Shown here: positions 43,306 to 55,809 of the stretch, in pieces
Layout of the letters: each line of letters starts with the position of its first letter
Numbering within the stretch: the first letter of the stretch is position 1
Translations under genes and position numbers: made by a program
Notes under the pieces: generated by a model
The model's input: only the letters and a program-made list of their open reading frames with translations
What the model was told of the DNA's origin: nothing
Database searches by the model: none
Assembly (NCBI GenBank): GCA_037974335.1
Contig: CM075760.1
Coordinates: 51,106,119-51,170,118, forward strand
Length of the DNA stretch: 64,000 nt
DNA from: Prionace glauca
Lineage: Eukaryota > Chordata > Chondrichthyes > Carcharhiniformes > Carcharhinidae
Direction of reading: 5' to 3'

Positions 43306-43606
43306 TCTGTAAGCCTTTTGATTTGAAGGGATTTCTGTCCCCATATTCTCTCCATCTCCAATCCAGTTCACAGCCATCTCCACCACAGTAGACATTTCCA
43401 TCTCTGCATCAGACCAGCTACTGAATAAATCCTTGCCTGTATCATAGGTAAATCCCGACTAGATTATTCCACCGTTCACATAGCTCTTGTTACAATGCTG
43501 CAAAAACATCACATCATCTGAAATCCTGTTTCCCATCCCCTAACTCTCACGGTGCTGCATTCACCCATTATCACTGTCCCACATCTGTCCCCGTTCTGGC
43601 AGAAGC

Positions 43607-44103
43607 TCCATTTTACTCGGCTGATACCGGAGTTGAGGGGATTGAGCTATGAGGAGAGGCTGAATAAACTAGGCTTGTACTCGTTAGAGTTTAGAAGAAT
43701 GAGGGGAGATCTCATTGAGACGTATAGGATGATGAATGGGATGGATAGGATAGAGGTGGAGAGACTCTTCCCGCTCAAAAAAGACAGTAGGACTAGGGGG
43801 CACAGCCTCAAGATAAAGGGGGGGCGGTTTAGAACAGAGTTGAGGAGGAACTTCTTCACTCACAGGGTGGTGAATCTCTGGAATTCTCTGCCCGTTGAAG
43901 TGGTGGAGGCTGCCTCGCTAAATATTTTTAAGTAACGGGTTGATGGGTTTTTGATAAGAGAAGGGATTAAGGGTTATGGGGAGAGGGCGGGAAGGTGGAG
44001 CTGAGTCACGACAGATCAGCCATGATCTTATTGAATGGCGGGGCAGGCTCGAAGGGCCAGATGGCCTACTCCTGCTCCTATTTCTTATGTTCTTATGTTC
44101 TTA
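43607..44103 (+). mobile_element. CR1-like LINE 3' end
   Basis: ORF2 C-terminus (GLSYEERLNKLGLYSLEFRR, then MDRIEVERLFPLKKDSRTRG and RRNFFTHRVVNLWNSLPVE), then the 3' tail ending TTCTTATGTTCTTA. Very close to 60490-60982, so it is probably young. Confidence 0.9.
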
Positions 44104-44511
44104 ATCTTCTCATTATTAAGTTTGGATCCTTCCATGATCTCACTCCACCAATTAATCCAATTTCCCTGCCCATTTCCCATATCCCTGTAAAAGTTTCCCA
44201 TTCAGTTACTTATCCAATTCCCTCTTTAAAGTCAATATGTTTCACTCTCTATCTCTCCCTGCCGATGGAGCCGGATTTATAATACTTAAAACCACAAAAC
44301 AATGCGGGGCATGCAGTTATTTATTGCCTAAAATAGAATCTCTTGGGCAGAAGTTTGAGAACAGGAAACAAGACGCAGGAATAAATGGGCCAAAGAATCA
44401 TAGAATCTACAGCATGGAGACAGGCCCTTGGCCCAAACTGCTCCACGTCGACCAAAATGTCCATCTAAGCTAACCCCATTTGCCTGTATTTGGCCCATAT
44501 CCCTTTAAACA

Positions 44512-45540
44512 TAAGAACATAAGAATTAGGTGCAGGAGTCGGCCATTTGGCCCCTTGAGCCTGCTCCGCCATTCAATGAGATCACGGCTGATCTTTTCGT
44601 GGACTCAGTTCCATTTATCCGCCCTCTCACCATAATCCTTAATTTCTTTACAGTTCAAAGATTTATCGATCCTCGTCTTAGAAGCATTAAATGAGGTGGC
44701 CTCAACTGCTTTCCTGATCGAGGAATTCTACCTCTCATATCGATATATCTGTCCAAATTCCTTTTAAATTTTGTCAGTGTCCTGCCTCAACCACTTACTC
44801 TGGCAACTCATTCCACATACGTATCACCCTCTATTTAAAAAAATGTTCCAAAAGTTCCCATTAATTATTACTCCTCTTACGTTAAACCTGTGCCGGTTAG
44901 TTCTCGAATCCCCAACGCCGGGAAAACTTTGAGTGCATTCAACCAATCCATGCCTCTCGCGATTTTATACTCATCTATAAGATCACCTCTCAGTCTCCTA
45001 TGCGACAAAGAGAGAAGTTCTAGTTTGTCCAATCTCTCCATATAACTCAGTCTTTTGAGTCCTGGCAATATCCTTGTAAATCTCTTGTGTGCTGTCTCCA
45101 GTTTAATAACATTTTTCCTACAGCAAGGCGACCAGAACTGAACACAATACTCCAGGTGCGGTCTCACCAACATCCTGTACAACTGCAGCATAACTTCCCA
45201 ATTTCTATACTCCATGCCCTGTCTGATGAAGCTCAGCATGCCAAAATCCTTCTTCACTGCCTTATCTACCTTTATACAACAGTGCACCTGAATTCCAGGA
45301 TTCCTCTGTGCCAAAATATTCCCGAAGATCCTACCGTTTACTATGAAAGTCGAACCTTGATTTGACTTTCCAAAATGTAACGCCTCACACTTATCTGTAT
45401 TGATCCCCATTTGCCATTTGTCGGTAGACTTCCCCAGATGATCAAAGTCCTGCTGCAATTTTTGATAACGTTCCTCGCTGTCGACAATAGGACCTATTTT
45501 ATTGTAATTTTCTAATTTTGTAATGTGACAAGTAGTGCAC
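44512..45540 (-). mobile_element. Two abutting LINE 3' fragments
   Basis: 44512-44735 is a CR1-type tail (ACATAAGAACATAAGAATTA). 44740-45540 encodes the minus-strand RT C-terminus: KWQMGINTDKCEALHFGKSN, MLVRPHLEYCVQFWSPCCRK and RRLRGDLIDEYKIARGMDWL. Both are truncated and old. Confidence 0.82.
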
Positions 45541-45559
45541 CACAGGGATCGTCGAAAAG

Positions 45560-46120
45560 AGGGATCTTGGAGGTCAGATGTACTGTTCTCTGAAGGTGAA
45601 GTCACAGTTAGATAAGGCAATGAAGAAGGCTTCTGGCATGCTGGCCTTCATCGGTCAGGGCATTGAGTATAGAAGTTGGGAAGTTATATTACTGTTGCAC
45701 AGGACATTGGTGAGACCGCGCCTGGAGTATTCTGCTCGCCTTGCTATAGGAAGAATGTTATTAAACTGGAGACAGTGCAGAAGATATTTACAAGGGTGTT
45801 GCCAGAACTCAAAGAACTGAGTTATAGGGAAAGACTGGACAGGAGACTGGCAGGAGACTGAGGGGTGATCTTGTTGAGGTGTATGGGATCATGACAGCCA
45901 TGGATAGGGTAAATGCGCTTAATGTTTTTCCTAGGGATCAGTGCTGGAGCCTCGACTTTTTGCAATTTATATGAATGACTTGGATGAAGGGAATGAAGGT
46001 ACTGTTGCTAAATTTGCTGACAACAATAGAGAGGAATTAAATTGTGAAGTGGATGTGAGGAGGCGACAAATTGAAGTAGATAGGTTAAATGAGTGGGAAA
46101 ACTGTGGAAATTGGAACCAA
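45560..46120 (+). mobile_element. LINE ORF2 fragments
   Basis: Plus-strand C-terminal coding (KKASGMLAFIGQGIEYRSWE, YRKNVIKLETVQKIFTRVLP), then a second piece from 45935 with FAIYMNDLDEGNEGTVAKFAD. The order is scrambled relative to an intact ORF2 (the RT motif comes after the C-terminal part), so these are at least two insertions or a rearrangement. Confidence 0.75.
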
Positions 46121-46124
46121 AAAA

Positions 46125-46320
46125 CAAAATGCTGGAAAATCTCAGCAGGTCTGGCTGTATCTGTAAGAAGAGAAAACAACTGATGTTTCATGGCCAGATA
46201 ACCCTTTGGACGCAAAACATCAGCTCTATTCGGTTCCGATAAATGCTGCCAGACTTGTTGAGATTTTTCAGCATTTTCTCTTTTGATTTCAGATTCCAGC
46301 ATCCGCAGTAATTTATTTAC
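46125..46320. repeat. Interspersed repeat related to 27790-27895
   Basis: AAATGCTGGAAAATCTCAGC, CAACTGATGTTTCATGGCC and GATTCCAGCATCCGCAG form a dispersed non-coding repeat of unnamed family. Confidence 0.5.
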
Positions 46321-46329
46321 TGCCCTCAA

Positions 46330-47730
46330 CAACTGATGAGAAATATTCATTTAGGATCTCACTCATCTTTCGTGGATCCGCACATAGATGACCTTGTTGA
46401 TCCTTAACTGAGCCTATTCTCTCCCTTATTACTCTTTTATTCTTTATGTATTTGTAGAAGCGCTTTGGATTCTCCTTTGCCTCATCTGCCAAAACAATTT
46501 CATGTTCCCTTTTTTCCCTCCTGATTTCTCTCTTAACACCAGTCCTAAACCCCCTATAATCTTCAAGAGATTCACTTGATCCCAGCTGTCTATGTACGTC
46601 AAATGCCTCTTTCTCTTCTTGACCAGGGCCTCAATATCTCGACTCATCCAGGGTTCCCTGCTTCTGCCAGGCTTGCTCTTCACTCTAAGAGGAATGTATT
46701 TACCCTGAACCCTGATTAACACACCTTTGAAAGCATACCACTTACCAGATGTCCCTCTGCTTTCCCACAGACTTCCTCAATTAACTTTTGAAAGTTCCTG
46801 CCTGATATAATCAAAATTGGCCTTGCCCCAATTTGGAATTTTAGCTTTGGGACAGACCAATCATTGTCCATAGCTATCTTAAAACCAAGAGAATTATGGC
46901 CATTGGTCCCAAAGTGATTCCCCACTCACACTTCTGTCATCTGCCCTTCCTTATTTCCCAAGCGGAGGTCAAGTTTTGCCCCCTGTCTAGTTGAGCCATC
47001 CACAAACTGAATGAGAAACTCTTCCTGAATACATTCAACAAAATACTTCAGATTAAGCTCCTCACAAAGATTAAATTTAAAGGGTAAGGCATGGCAAGAG
47101 AACTCAAATCCATCGTGCGAACAAAGAACAAAGATACAGCACAGGAACAGGCGTTTGGGCCCTCCAAGTTGTCACTGACCATTCTGGTGACAGAACTAAA
47201 ACCCTTCCAGGGACCATGTACCTCTACTCCCATCCCATTCATGTATTTGCTCACACGCTCCTTAAAAGTTGCTAGCTTTTCTGCTTCCACTATCTCCCTT
47301 CACAGTGAGTTCCAGGCACCCATCACCCTCCGTATAAAAAATGTGCCTCGTATATCTCCTTTAAACTTTGTCTCTTGCACCGCAAACCTATGCCCCCAGT
47401 AATTGACTCTTCGACTCTGAGAAAAAAGCTTCTCACAATCCATTCTGTCCATGTCCCTCCTAATCTTATAGACTTCTGTCAGTTCGCCTCTCAACCTGCG
47501 TCATTCGAGTGAGAACAAACTAAGTTTGGTCTCTGCTCTCCTCGTTGCAATTTCTCCCAGACAAGACAACATTCCTGTCGATCTTTTCTGAACCCTCTCC
47601 AAAGCGCCCACATCCTTCTGGCAGCCTGGCAACCAGAATTGAACACTGTCTTCCAAGTATGGCTTTGCGTGCTACCTGTGTTCCATATGGGAAAGCGGGG
47701 ACATCGCCAGTGCGTGGGCCTAGCATGGGT
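46330..47730 (-). mobile_element. LINE ORF2 fragments (endonuclease and 3' end)
   Basis: The minus strand shows GTNGHNSLGFKIAMDND (the end of EN), KPGRSREPWMSRDIEALVKK (the R-PW block) and further 3' a TEVYKIRRDMDRMDCEKLFS and FIRRVMGAWNSL C-terminus. The pieces are separated by tail-like sequence at about 47100-47140, so two copies are likely. Confidence 0.75.
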
Positions 47731-47734
47731 GCAT

Positions 47735-48480
47735 GAAGTGTCTTCAGCTGCGCTCTTTCCACAATCGTTCACTTCCTCCACTGCCAACAAACAGTGATAG
47801 CCGTGTGTGCCATCGTCAAGATGCACCACAGGAACTCACTAAGGCTCTTGGAAGTTCGGGTTTCGGAACTGGAGCGGCACCTGGCGATGCTGTGGAGTAT
47901 CTGCGAAGCAAGAATATCGTGGCCACAACAATAAGAGAGGCAGTCACACCACACGGTAAGATTCCACAGACAGGAAGGGAATGGATGACAGACAGGCAGA
48001 GAAAGAGGATAACAGTCAGGCAGAGAAAGAAGAGAACAATTCCCCACTCAATAGATATACTATTTTTGATCCCTGTTGAGAGGAAAGGTCTCTCAAGGGA
48101 AAACAGCAAAGCCAAGTATCATTGAACTGGAGTCAGTTCTGCGGCAGAGTGAAATAGGAAAAATTATGGCAATGCAACAATTATGGGGGATTCATTTGTA
48201 ACAGATAGTTGTTTCTGTGTCGCAAACGAGACTCCAGTATGTTGCCTCCTTGATGCCGGAGTCAAGGATGTTTTAGAGCCGTTGCAGGATATGCTGGAGG
48301 GGGACGGTGAACAGCCAATGTTGTGGTACATATTGGTACAAATGACATCGGTAAATAAAAAGTGGTGAGGTCCTTAAAGCAGAATATAGGGAGTTCGGAA
48401 GAAAGTTGAAAAGCAGAACCGGAAATGTGGCGATCTCAAGAATACTACCAGTGCAATGTGCTGCTCAGAATAGAATTAGC
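47735..48480 (+). mobile_element. LINE debris including an ORF1 esterase remnant
   Basis: 47760-47860 matches 63340-63400 (GCCGTGTGTGCCATCGTCAAG against GCCGTGTGCACCATTTACAAG). 48180-48470 shows esterase-like reading MGDSFVTDSCF and LLDAGVKDVLEPLQDMLEGD, like the SGNH part of LINE ORF1. Frames are broken. Confidence 0.6.
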
Positions 48481-48619
48481 AGGATATCTCGGATGAACTT
48501 CCAACAGAGGAAATTCTCTGAGCAGTGACTCAGTCACTTCGACTGTACTGTGGGTATTCACAGAACCCTCCAGTGACAAACTGGAGGAAGACACAGAGAA
48601 TACAGTGGGATGTAGATAG

Positions 48620-49425
48620 ACTGGAAAATTGGGTGGAAAAATGGAACTTAATCCAGACAAATACGAGGTGAAGCATTTTGGTAGATCCATTTCAGGTGGG
48701 AGATACAAAATAAATGGCAGAACGATCAGGAGCATAGATACACAGAGAGGCCTGGGGGTAGATGTCCACAGATTAATTAAAGTAGAAGCCCAGGTGGAAA
48801 AGGTGGTGAAGAAAGCATGTGTCAAGCTTGCCTTCACCGGACCATGCATCGAGTATAAAGATTGGCAAATTATTTTACAGTTGTATAAAACATTGGTTAG
48901 GCCTCATTTGGAATACTGCATGCAATTCTGGTTCACCACACTATCAGAAGGACGTGGAGGCTTTGGGGAGGGTGCAGAAAAAGATTTGCCAGGATGTTTC
49001 CTGATGTGGAGGGTATTAACTATAAGGAAAAATTGACAAAAACTGGATTGTTCTTTCTGGAAAGGCAGAGGCTGAGGGGGGACCTGATGGAAATTTATGC
49101 AATTATGTGAGGCAGAGATAGGGTGAACAGTTGGAAGCTTTTTTTTCCCCCAGGGCTGAAGTGACAATTACAAGGAGGCACAAGTTCAAGATAAGGGGGA
49201 AAAGGTTCAGTGAAGATGTGTAGGGAAGTTTTTACACAGAGGGTGGTGGAGGCCTGGAGTGTGAGATGGTTGAGGCCGTTAGTGAGCCACATTGAAGAGT
49301 CATCTTGATAGGCAAATGAACAAACAATAGAGAGTTACAAGCGGTTGGTTTATACCGGAAAATGCGATTGGCACAGGTTTGGAGGGCCGAAGAGCCTGTC
49401 CTGTGCTGTACTGTCCTTTATTTTT
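48620..49425 (+). mobile_element. LINE 3' end fragment
   Basis: MELNPDKYEVKHFGRSISGG, RTIRSIDTQRGLGVDVHRLI and TLVRPHLEYCMQFW, then frameshifted C-terminal sequence and a 3' tail AGGGCCGAAGAGCCTGTCCT at 49383. Old, several frame breaks. Confidence 0.82.
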
Positions 49426-49449
49426 TTGTTTGAGATCATTTAGCAGAGG

Positions 49450-50220
49450 CAGTAGAAGAGGATTCTAATGTTCAGTGTCTCCTTCTGTGTTCTTTCCTCC
49501 TGTCAAACTAATTTAAACTCTTCCCAATCGCACGCGTAAACCTATTCACAAGGACTTTGGCCCTAGTGTGGTTCAGGTGCAGGCCATCGCTTTTGTACGC
49601 GTCCTAACTCACCTAGAAATGGTTCCAGAGATCTAGGAATCTAAACCCTGAACGCTTGCACCAACTCTTGAGTCCTATGGAGATGAAATAGGATGCTTAT
49701 CTGTCCTATTTTCCTATCCACTGCTGAGCTCACTATATTCTTGACGCAACGCCTCATTCTTCAGTTTGATTGTTAGATTGCTGGTACCGACAAGTGCCAC
49801 GCCCCCTAACTCATCGCAATCCCTTTCAAGATACCCTGCAGCTATTCGTTCATATCCCTGGCCCTGCCACCAGGGAGGCAGCACACAATCCTGGAGTAAT
49901 GTCTTCGGCCACGGAAATTCTGAATGCACTCATCTAAGGGACCAGCGTCCTTATCAGCATCCGAATGGAATCTCCATTAGTAACCTGGGGAGGCTCCTGC
50001 ATTACCTGCCTGTTCTTTCTCGATTGTCTGGTGGTTACCCATTCCCTTCTTCCCTCCAGTGCCTTGCTCTGTGGTGTGACCACTTCTCAAAACGGACTAT
50101 CCATGTAAATCCCAGCCTCATCAATGCACCCCAATGTATTGAACTGTCGCCGAAACTCTGAAACCCTGAGCTCCAGTTTGTACCGCTGGGAGCACTTCTT
50201 GAACATGTGGTCATCTGGTC
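49450..50220 (-). mobile_element. LINE ORF1-region fragment
   Basis: On the minus strand the sequence recalls the ORF1 esterase end (GCGATGGCCTGCACCTGAAC near 49570-49590, like DGLHLN) and GYLERDCDELGGVALVGTSN. It is not intact. Confidence 0.55.
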
Positions 50221-50225
50221 ATCTC

Positions 50226-50864
50226 ATAAGAACATAAGAACATAAGAAAAAGGAGCAGGAGTAGGCCATCTAGACCTCCGAGCCTGCCCCACCATTCAAT
50301 AAGATCATGGCTGATCTGAAGTGGATCAGTTCCAGTTTTCCGCTCTCTCCCCATAACCCTTAATCCCCTCTCTTATCAGAAACCTATCTACCCGCGTCTT
50401 AGATATATTTAGCGAGGTAGCCTCCACCACTTCAACGGGCAGAGAATTCCAGAGATTCACCACCCTTTGAGTGAAGAAGTTCCTCCTCAACTCCGATCTT
50501 GAGGCTGTGCCCTCTAGTTCTGTTATCCTTTCTAAGTGGGAAGAATCTCTCTACCTCTACCCTATCCATCCCCTTCATTATCTTATACGTTTCTATAAGA
50601 TTCCCCCCTCATCCTTCTAAACTCCAACGAGTACAGACCCAATCTATTTAATCTCTCTTCATAGTCCAACCCCCTCATCTCCGGTATCAGCCTAATAAAC
50701 CTTCTCTGCACTCCCTCCGAGGCCAATATATCCTTCCGCAAGCGCAGCGACCAAAACTGCACACAGTACTCCAGCTACAACCTCACCAGTACCCAGTCCA
50801 GTTGCAGCAAAACCTCCCTACTTTGATATTCTATCCCCCTCGCTATAAAGGCCAAATCTCAGAC
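50226..50864 (-). mobile_element. CR1-like LINE 3' end
   Basis: A TTCTTATG tail at 50226, then the 3' UTR and C-terminal coding in broken frames back to AAAGGCCAAATC near 50864. More diverged than the copies at 17812 and 43607. Confidence 0.85.
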
Positions 50865-51017
50865 ATTGTCAGCATCCAGGACATATGACAAGCTGCAAAT
50901 TCCTTTTGGCTGCCCTCATCTGTCATGTCTTAAATGTAAAATTTACATGTAAGACCAGAACAAATCTAGATACAGATCAAAATAATACTTTTCGCAATAA
51001 ATAATACATTTATTTTC

Positions 51018-51620
51018 ACAGAACCACAGAATACTACAGGGCAGAAGAGACTTTTCTGCGCAACGAGTCTCCACCGATGCATGAAAGGCCCCAACTTTCC
51101 CACCTCATCTCACTTGCCAGCAGTTGACCCATAGCCATGAATGTTATTACATACCAAGTCCTCATCCAGGTACTTTTTAAATGATGTGAGGCATCCCACT
51201 TCCAGAATCCCCCAAGGCAGCACTTTCCAGACCGTCACCACCCTCTGTGTAAAATTTCTTGAAATCCCCTCTGTACCTCCCACCCTTCACTTTTAATTCG
51301 TGTTTCTCATTACTAACCCTTCAACGAAAGACAACAGTTGCTCCCTATCCGTTTTGTACATACCCCTCATGATCTTGCACACTTCATTCAGTCGCCCCTC
51401 AGTCTTCTCTGCTCTAATGAAAACAACTCAAGCCTACAACATCTCTTCATAATTTACATGTTCCATCTCAGGCAGCATCCTGGTACATCTCCTGTGCATC
51501 TACTCCAGAGCCCTCTTTTTAGGTTCAGCTATTTAAACACTGGTCCTGCTATCAGTTCTCATGAACTAATCAGCTTACATTTTCCTGAGGCGTCACTCCT
51601 GGATTTTTTTCAAACTCAGC
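51018..51620 (-). mobile_element. Old LINE 3' end
   Basis: The minus strand holds a 3' tail region and C-terminal remnants (ATCATGAGGGGTATGTACAA, TTTACACAGAGGGTGG). Diverged from the other LINE groups here. A following part to 51740 has GTGAG-rich unique sequence. Confidence 0.6.
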
Positions 51621-51740
51621 ATGTTGTCTATGGCTGACCCTCGCAGGTCCAAAGGTATATGAGGGCCTCGAACCTCACTGTCTACATAACTGTCCTGGTG
51701 AGGTGTGTGCCTCGCAGGTCTGGTGCTCTCTGCTGCATGA

Positions 51741-52058
51741 ATCGTATGATCCCTACAGAAGGAAGGAGGAAATTAGGCCCATCGAGCCTGCACTGGCAAC
51801 AATCACACCCAGGCCCTATTCACATAACACCAAATATTTATCATCCTAATCCCCCTGACACTGGGGTTAATTTACCATAGCTGGTCAACTTAACCCGCAC
51901 ATCTTTGGTCTGTGGGAGGAAAGCGGAGCACCCGAAGGAAACCCAGGCAGACACAGGGAGAACATGTAATCTTCATACAGACAATGATCTGAGGCCGGAA
52001 TTTAACCCACATCCCTGGAGTTCTGAGGAAGCATTGCGAACCACTGAGTCATCATGAC
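51741..52058 (-). mobile_element. tRNA-derived SINE, diverged
   Basis: The minus-strand HE1-like SINE, with tail GATCCCTACAGAAGGAAGGA, core ATCTTTGGTCTGTGGGAGGA and a decayed tRNA-like head at about 52000-52058. Confidence 0.75.
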
Positions 52059-52373
52059 AACCTCAGGTGAGGCTTCAAACCTCACGCTTTCTATATCACT
52101 GCCTCCCTGTGAAACAAATCCCTCAAAGGTCCGATGCTGTCCACTGCCCAAAGGTGAGTGAGGGCTTTGATCCTTACACTCTCTTCAATCACTGTCCCGG
52201 TGAAACATACCCCTCCTATCTGGTGCTTTGCCTTGCCCAAGGGTGAGTGATAGCCTTAACCCTCACACTCTCCATATCACTGACTGGTGGAGCTCATCTC
52301 TCACAGGTTCACTACCCTCCGCTGCCTGAATCTGTTTGCTAGCCTCAAACTGCACGCTGTCTTATAGAACCAT

Positions 52374-52706
52374 AGAACCCTACAGTGCAGAAACAGGCCC
52401 TTCGGCCCATCGAGTCTGCACCGAACACAATCCCACCCAGACCCTATCCCCATATCCCGACACATTTACCTGCTAATCCCTCTAACCTACACATCCCAGG
52501 ACACTAAGGGGCAATTTTAGCATAGCCAATGAACCTAACCCGCACATCTTTGGACTGTGGGAGGAAACCGGAGCACCCGGAGAAAACCCACGCAGACACG
52601 AGGAGAATGTGCAAACTCCACACAGGCAGTGACCCGAGCCGGGAATCGAACCCAGGACCCTGGAGCTGTGAAGCAGCAGTGCTAACCACTGTGCTACCGT
52701 GCCGCT
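52374..52706 (-). mobile_element. Full-length tRNA-derived SINE (HE1-like)
   Basis: The minus-strand head begins at 52706 (AGCGGCACGGTAGCACAGTG), with B box GGGTTCGATTCCCGG at about 52638-52652. The 3' end is ATAGAACCATAGAACCC at 52374. It is the best-kept SINE copy in the window, so probably young. It lies in the putative receptor C intron. Confidence 0.85.
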
Positions 52707-52724
52707 GTCGCTGTCCTGGTGAAT

Positions 52725-53068
52725 GGTAGGTGCAGGAAGGATGTTCCCAATAGTGGGGGCGTCGAGAACCAGGGGCTATCATCTAAAGATACTGGGTAAA
52801 CCTTTTAGTATTGACATGAGGGGAAATTATTTCAGAGAGTGGTAAGCCTGTGGAATTCAGTACCATGGAAAGCAGTTGAGGCGAACACATTGTGTGTTTT
52901 CAAACAAGAGTTAGACATAACTCTTGGTGCGAAGAGGATCAAAGGAAAGAGGGAACGGCAGGATCAAGCTACTGAATTGGATGATCAGCCATGATCATAA
53001 TCAATGGAGGAGCAGGCTCAAAGAGGCAAATGGCCTACTCGTGCTCCGAGTATCAATGTTTTTATGAT
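52725..53068 (+). mobile_element. LINE 3' end fragment
   Basis: GGTGCAGGAAGGATGTTCCC, ATTTCAGAGAGTGGTAAGCC and TGATCAGCCATGATCATAAT, then GGAGGAGCAGGCTCAAAG and a TTTTTATGATCAATG end. Typical LINE 3' terminal order. Confidence 0.75.
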
Positions 53069-53321
53069 CAATGTCTCTGCTGAGCACCCCATCACCCTGC
53101 ACTGCCAGTTACCACTATTGCCTCCTGCCCTTTCTCTCCTCCAGTTTTTGGCGTTAAACATTTCCTTCCTGTGGCGTGTAGACCATCCCATTGGTTGTTC
53201 CAGGCTCATTGACTTCAATTCATCAAAAAATACATTAACGCATCAGAAAATCTCAAAATCTCCTCATTCAAACTTACTTTGTTTCCGGCCTGAATTAATT
53301 ATTTATTTCCCCTCTTTACAG

Positions 53322-54223
53322 TGAACATCATCACGATTGTTATCCTCATCCGTAAAAACTGTGGTCTCTCCAGATGTGTCACTTCTTACCTGGTGGCCAT
53401 GGCTTTGGCAGATCTACTGGTTATCATTCTCGACTTGATAATGAGACAGATTCCAATTGTTTTTGAGGAGCATTTTCATTTCCTGTTGTATATCCGTGTG
53501 TGTAACATCCACGCCGTCCTGCTTTATGCAGCCACTGACTGTTCTGTCTGGTTCACTGTCAGTTTCACCTTTGATCGATTTGTGGCCATTTGCTGCCAGG
53601 AACTGAAAAAGAAATACTGCAGTGAGAAAACGGCAGTGGTGGTTCTGGGAACAGTGACAGTGCTGAGCTGTTTAAAGAACATTTTCTGGTGTTTTATGTT
53701 ATTGGGTGCGTATGTACTCTTGAATGACCCCTGGTTTTGTGAGGTAACAGGCACTGTTCTGTTGTCCCCAGTCTGGGGCACAGTCGAGTTCGCCCACAAC
53801 ATTCTAACCCCGTGTGTCCCATTTGTCCTGATTCTGTTGTTCAATGTTTTCACTGTCAGGCACATTTTTGTGAGCAGCAGAGCCCGCAGGAGATTCCGGG
53901 CTCAAAGCAGTGGGGAGAGTCCCAAAGACACAGAGATGGAAAGTCGAAGGAAATCCATCATTTTGCTATTTGTTATCTCAGCCAATTTCATCCTGTTATG
54001 GTCAGTGTTAATGTTTTATTCGGTGTGGAAGCGTATGTTCAATTTGGGATATAAAGCGGTATTTCTCGATGGCTTTGTGATGGAACTGGCCTTCATGCTG
54101 CAGCTCCTGAGTTGCTGCACCAACACTGGAATATATGCCGTCACCCAGACGAAGTTCAGGCAGCAGTTGAAAAATGTGCTGTTGAATTCCTTTACTCCAA
54201 TTCTCCATTTCATTAAAAGATAA
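53322..54223 (+). CDS. GPR139-like class A GPCR, exon 2 (receptor C)
   Basis: Starts after a CTCTTTACAG acceptor. With exon 1 at 42645-42783 it gives 346 residues. It has TM1 end VNIITIVILIRKNCGLSRC, TM2 MALADLLVIILDLIM, the TM3 Cys in IRVCNIHAVLL and end SFTFDRFVAICC, ECL2 DPWFCEVTG, TM5 TPCVPFVLILLFNVFTV, basic RARRRFRAQ, TM6 SIILLFVISANFILLW and TM7 CCTNTGIYAVTQ (no NPxxY Pro, as in receptor A). Open throughout. It is more diverged from A and B than they are from each other, and lies on the opposite strand. Confidence 0.85.
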
Positions 54224-55730
54224 GAAGAATGGTGTCACCCACATTTTCCAGAAATTTCTAATTTCATTCCACATTACAAGGAGGGGAATGGGGAAAAATC
54301 CCTTTGCATCCTCCCCTCCTATTGCCAGGACAACTTTACTCCCAAACAGGATAACGGAGTGTGTCATGCAAATTAAAGACCAGACCAAAAACTGGAACAA
54401 AATATTGAATTTCGCATAGAATAACCAAGACTTCAGTATGAAACTAGAAGATGGAAGAGGGGCTTTCGGGGAGTTAATTCATCCACAAAGTTTACTCTCC
54501 CATGAATAATACAAGTGCATGTTTAGCTCAAATTATATAAAAATGTGTCGACAGCCAACACTCTTGGCAGCTGTGTTCAAATGCATGTCAAATAAGCCCA
54601 CGCTTTTCTGCAAAAATATCTTTGAAAATGATTTTTCTCCACTCTGTATTTTCTACTAAATGAAAAAAAAAATCAATATGTATGATCACGAGAACTCGAG
54701 ACAGGCTAAGACCCAACACAGAAAATTGGTGTAAGGGACTGCGTAGAATGACCTTCAAGAAAGACATCACATCCACAACCCACGAGCTCAGAATGGAAGC
54801 TTTGTTTAAACGAGTTATTTGGAAAATCTAGTCTGGATTTCAAAATTCAAGCCACTCATGGAAAGCATTATTGTGAAAGGTGATTGTAAAGCATGCTTTT
54901 TGGGGAGTGGAGTTTGGGAACTCTTATGTGACAATGGTCTGCGGGGGGGTGGGGGGTGAATTCTGAGGAGACATCCACTTGAAGTTCAGAGCGGACACCA
55001 CAGCCATCTCCTGTGTTTATAGGGGATTGTGTTACTGAGAACCGTTGTCGGTTAAAGATTATACTTTATCATCCAAGTTAACCTTAAAATCAGTGTAACT
55101 TTGGCTAAAGATTACAATTCCTTTTAAAAATACAGCTAACATTAATTTTAAAATCAGAAAATTCTTGTTTAAATCAGAATTGCTTGATTAAATCTCTGAA
55201 TTACAAGTAAATCAAAATTACTTGTTTAAATCTCTTACTGCATTCACATGTACAGACTGTTCCCTTGTCAGCCCCACATTGGGCGCCATTGTTTTTGAAC
55301 TTTGCTGCTTTTCTGGGTGAACTCCAGCTCTCCATTCCTCCGGCAGCGTCACCGCTCAAACTGAGTCTTTCTCCAACCTGCGCTGTTAATCTCACACTTA
55401 CTGTTTCTGAGTGAAAACCACCTCCACTTCATTGGCGTTGAAAGAGTTTACTGCTGCATTCAATTGAACTTTTTCTTGTAATTGAGCCCGAGATTTGGAC
55501 CCAGATCAGAGAGATATTTGTGTCAGTAGAAACAATAAAATTTACCCCATTAACAGCCAGATTTTAACCCGCATCAGCATTTTGTATCATCAGCGCTTTG
55601 CAGCCGATAGCTCTCTTCTTTTTTGTTATTCACATGTGACATTTCCAAGTCAGATGCTAAAGAGGAAATCTCTCTGTTACTGATTCTGACAGAACTGAAA
55701 GTAACGCAGGATTGTTGTACAGCAATAAAT
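54224..55730. other. Gap downstream of receptor C
   Basis: Probable 3' UTR of receptor C near the start, then AT-rich unique sequence, including a G-run near 54940-54955 and an AT-rich stretch at 55060-55240 with repeated AAATC(A/T) strings. No gene recognised. Confidence 0.4.
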
Positions 55731-55735
55731 CTACA

Positions 55736-55807
55736 TTCCCTGACCGGGAATCGAACCTGGACCGTGGTGGTAAGAGCGCCGAATCCTAACCAATGGACCA
55801 CCAGTGA
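55736..55807 (-). pseudogene. tRNA-Glu-derived pseudogene with CTT anticodon
   Basis: The minus strand reads like vertebrate tRNA-Glu (GGTTAGGATTCGGCGCT and GGTTCGATTCCCGGTCAGGG). The anticodon position holds CTT instead of CTC, the anticodon stem is broken (CGGCG against CACCA), and the acceptor has a C-to-A change (TCACTGG). Most likely a decayed copy, not a Lys tRNA. Confidence 0.72.
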
Positions 55808-55809
55808 AT

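Noticed and set aside
53524-53865. Antisense ORF within receptor C
   Set aside because: Complement of conserved GPCR coding sequence. No independent evidence.
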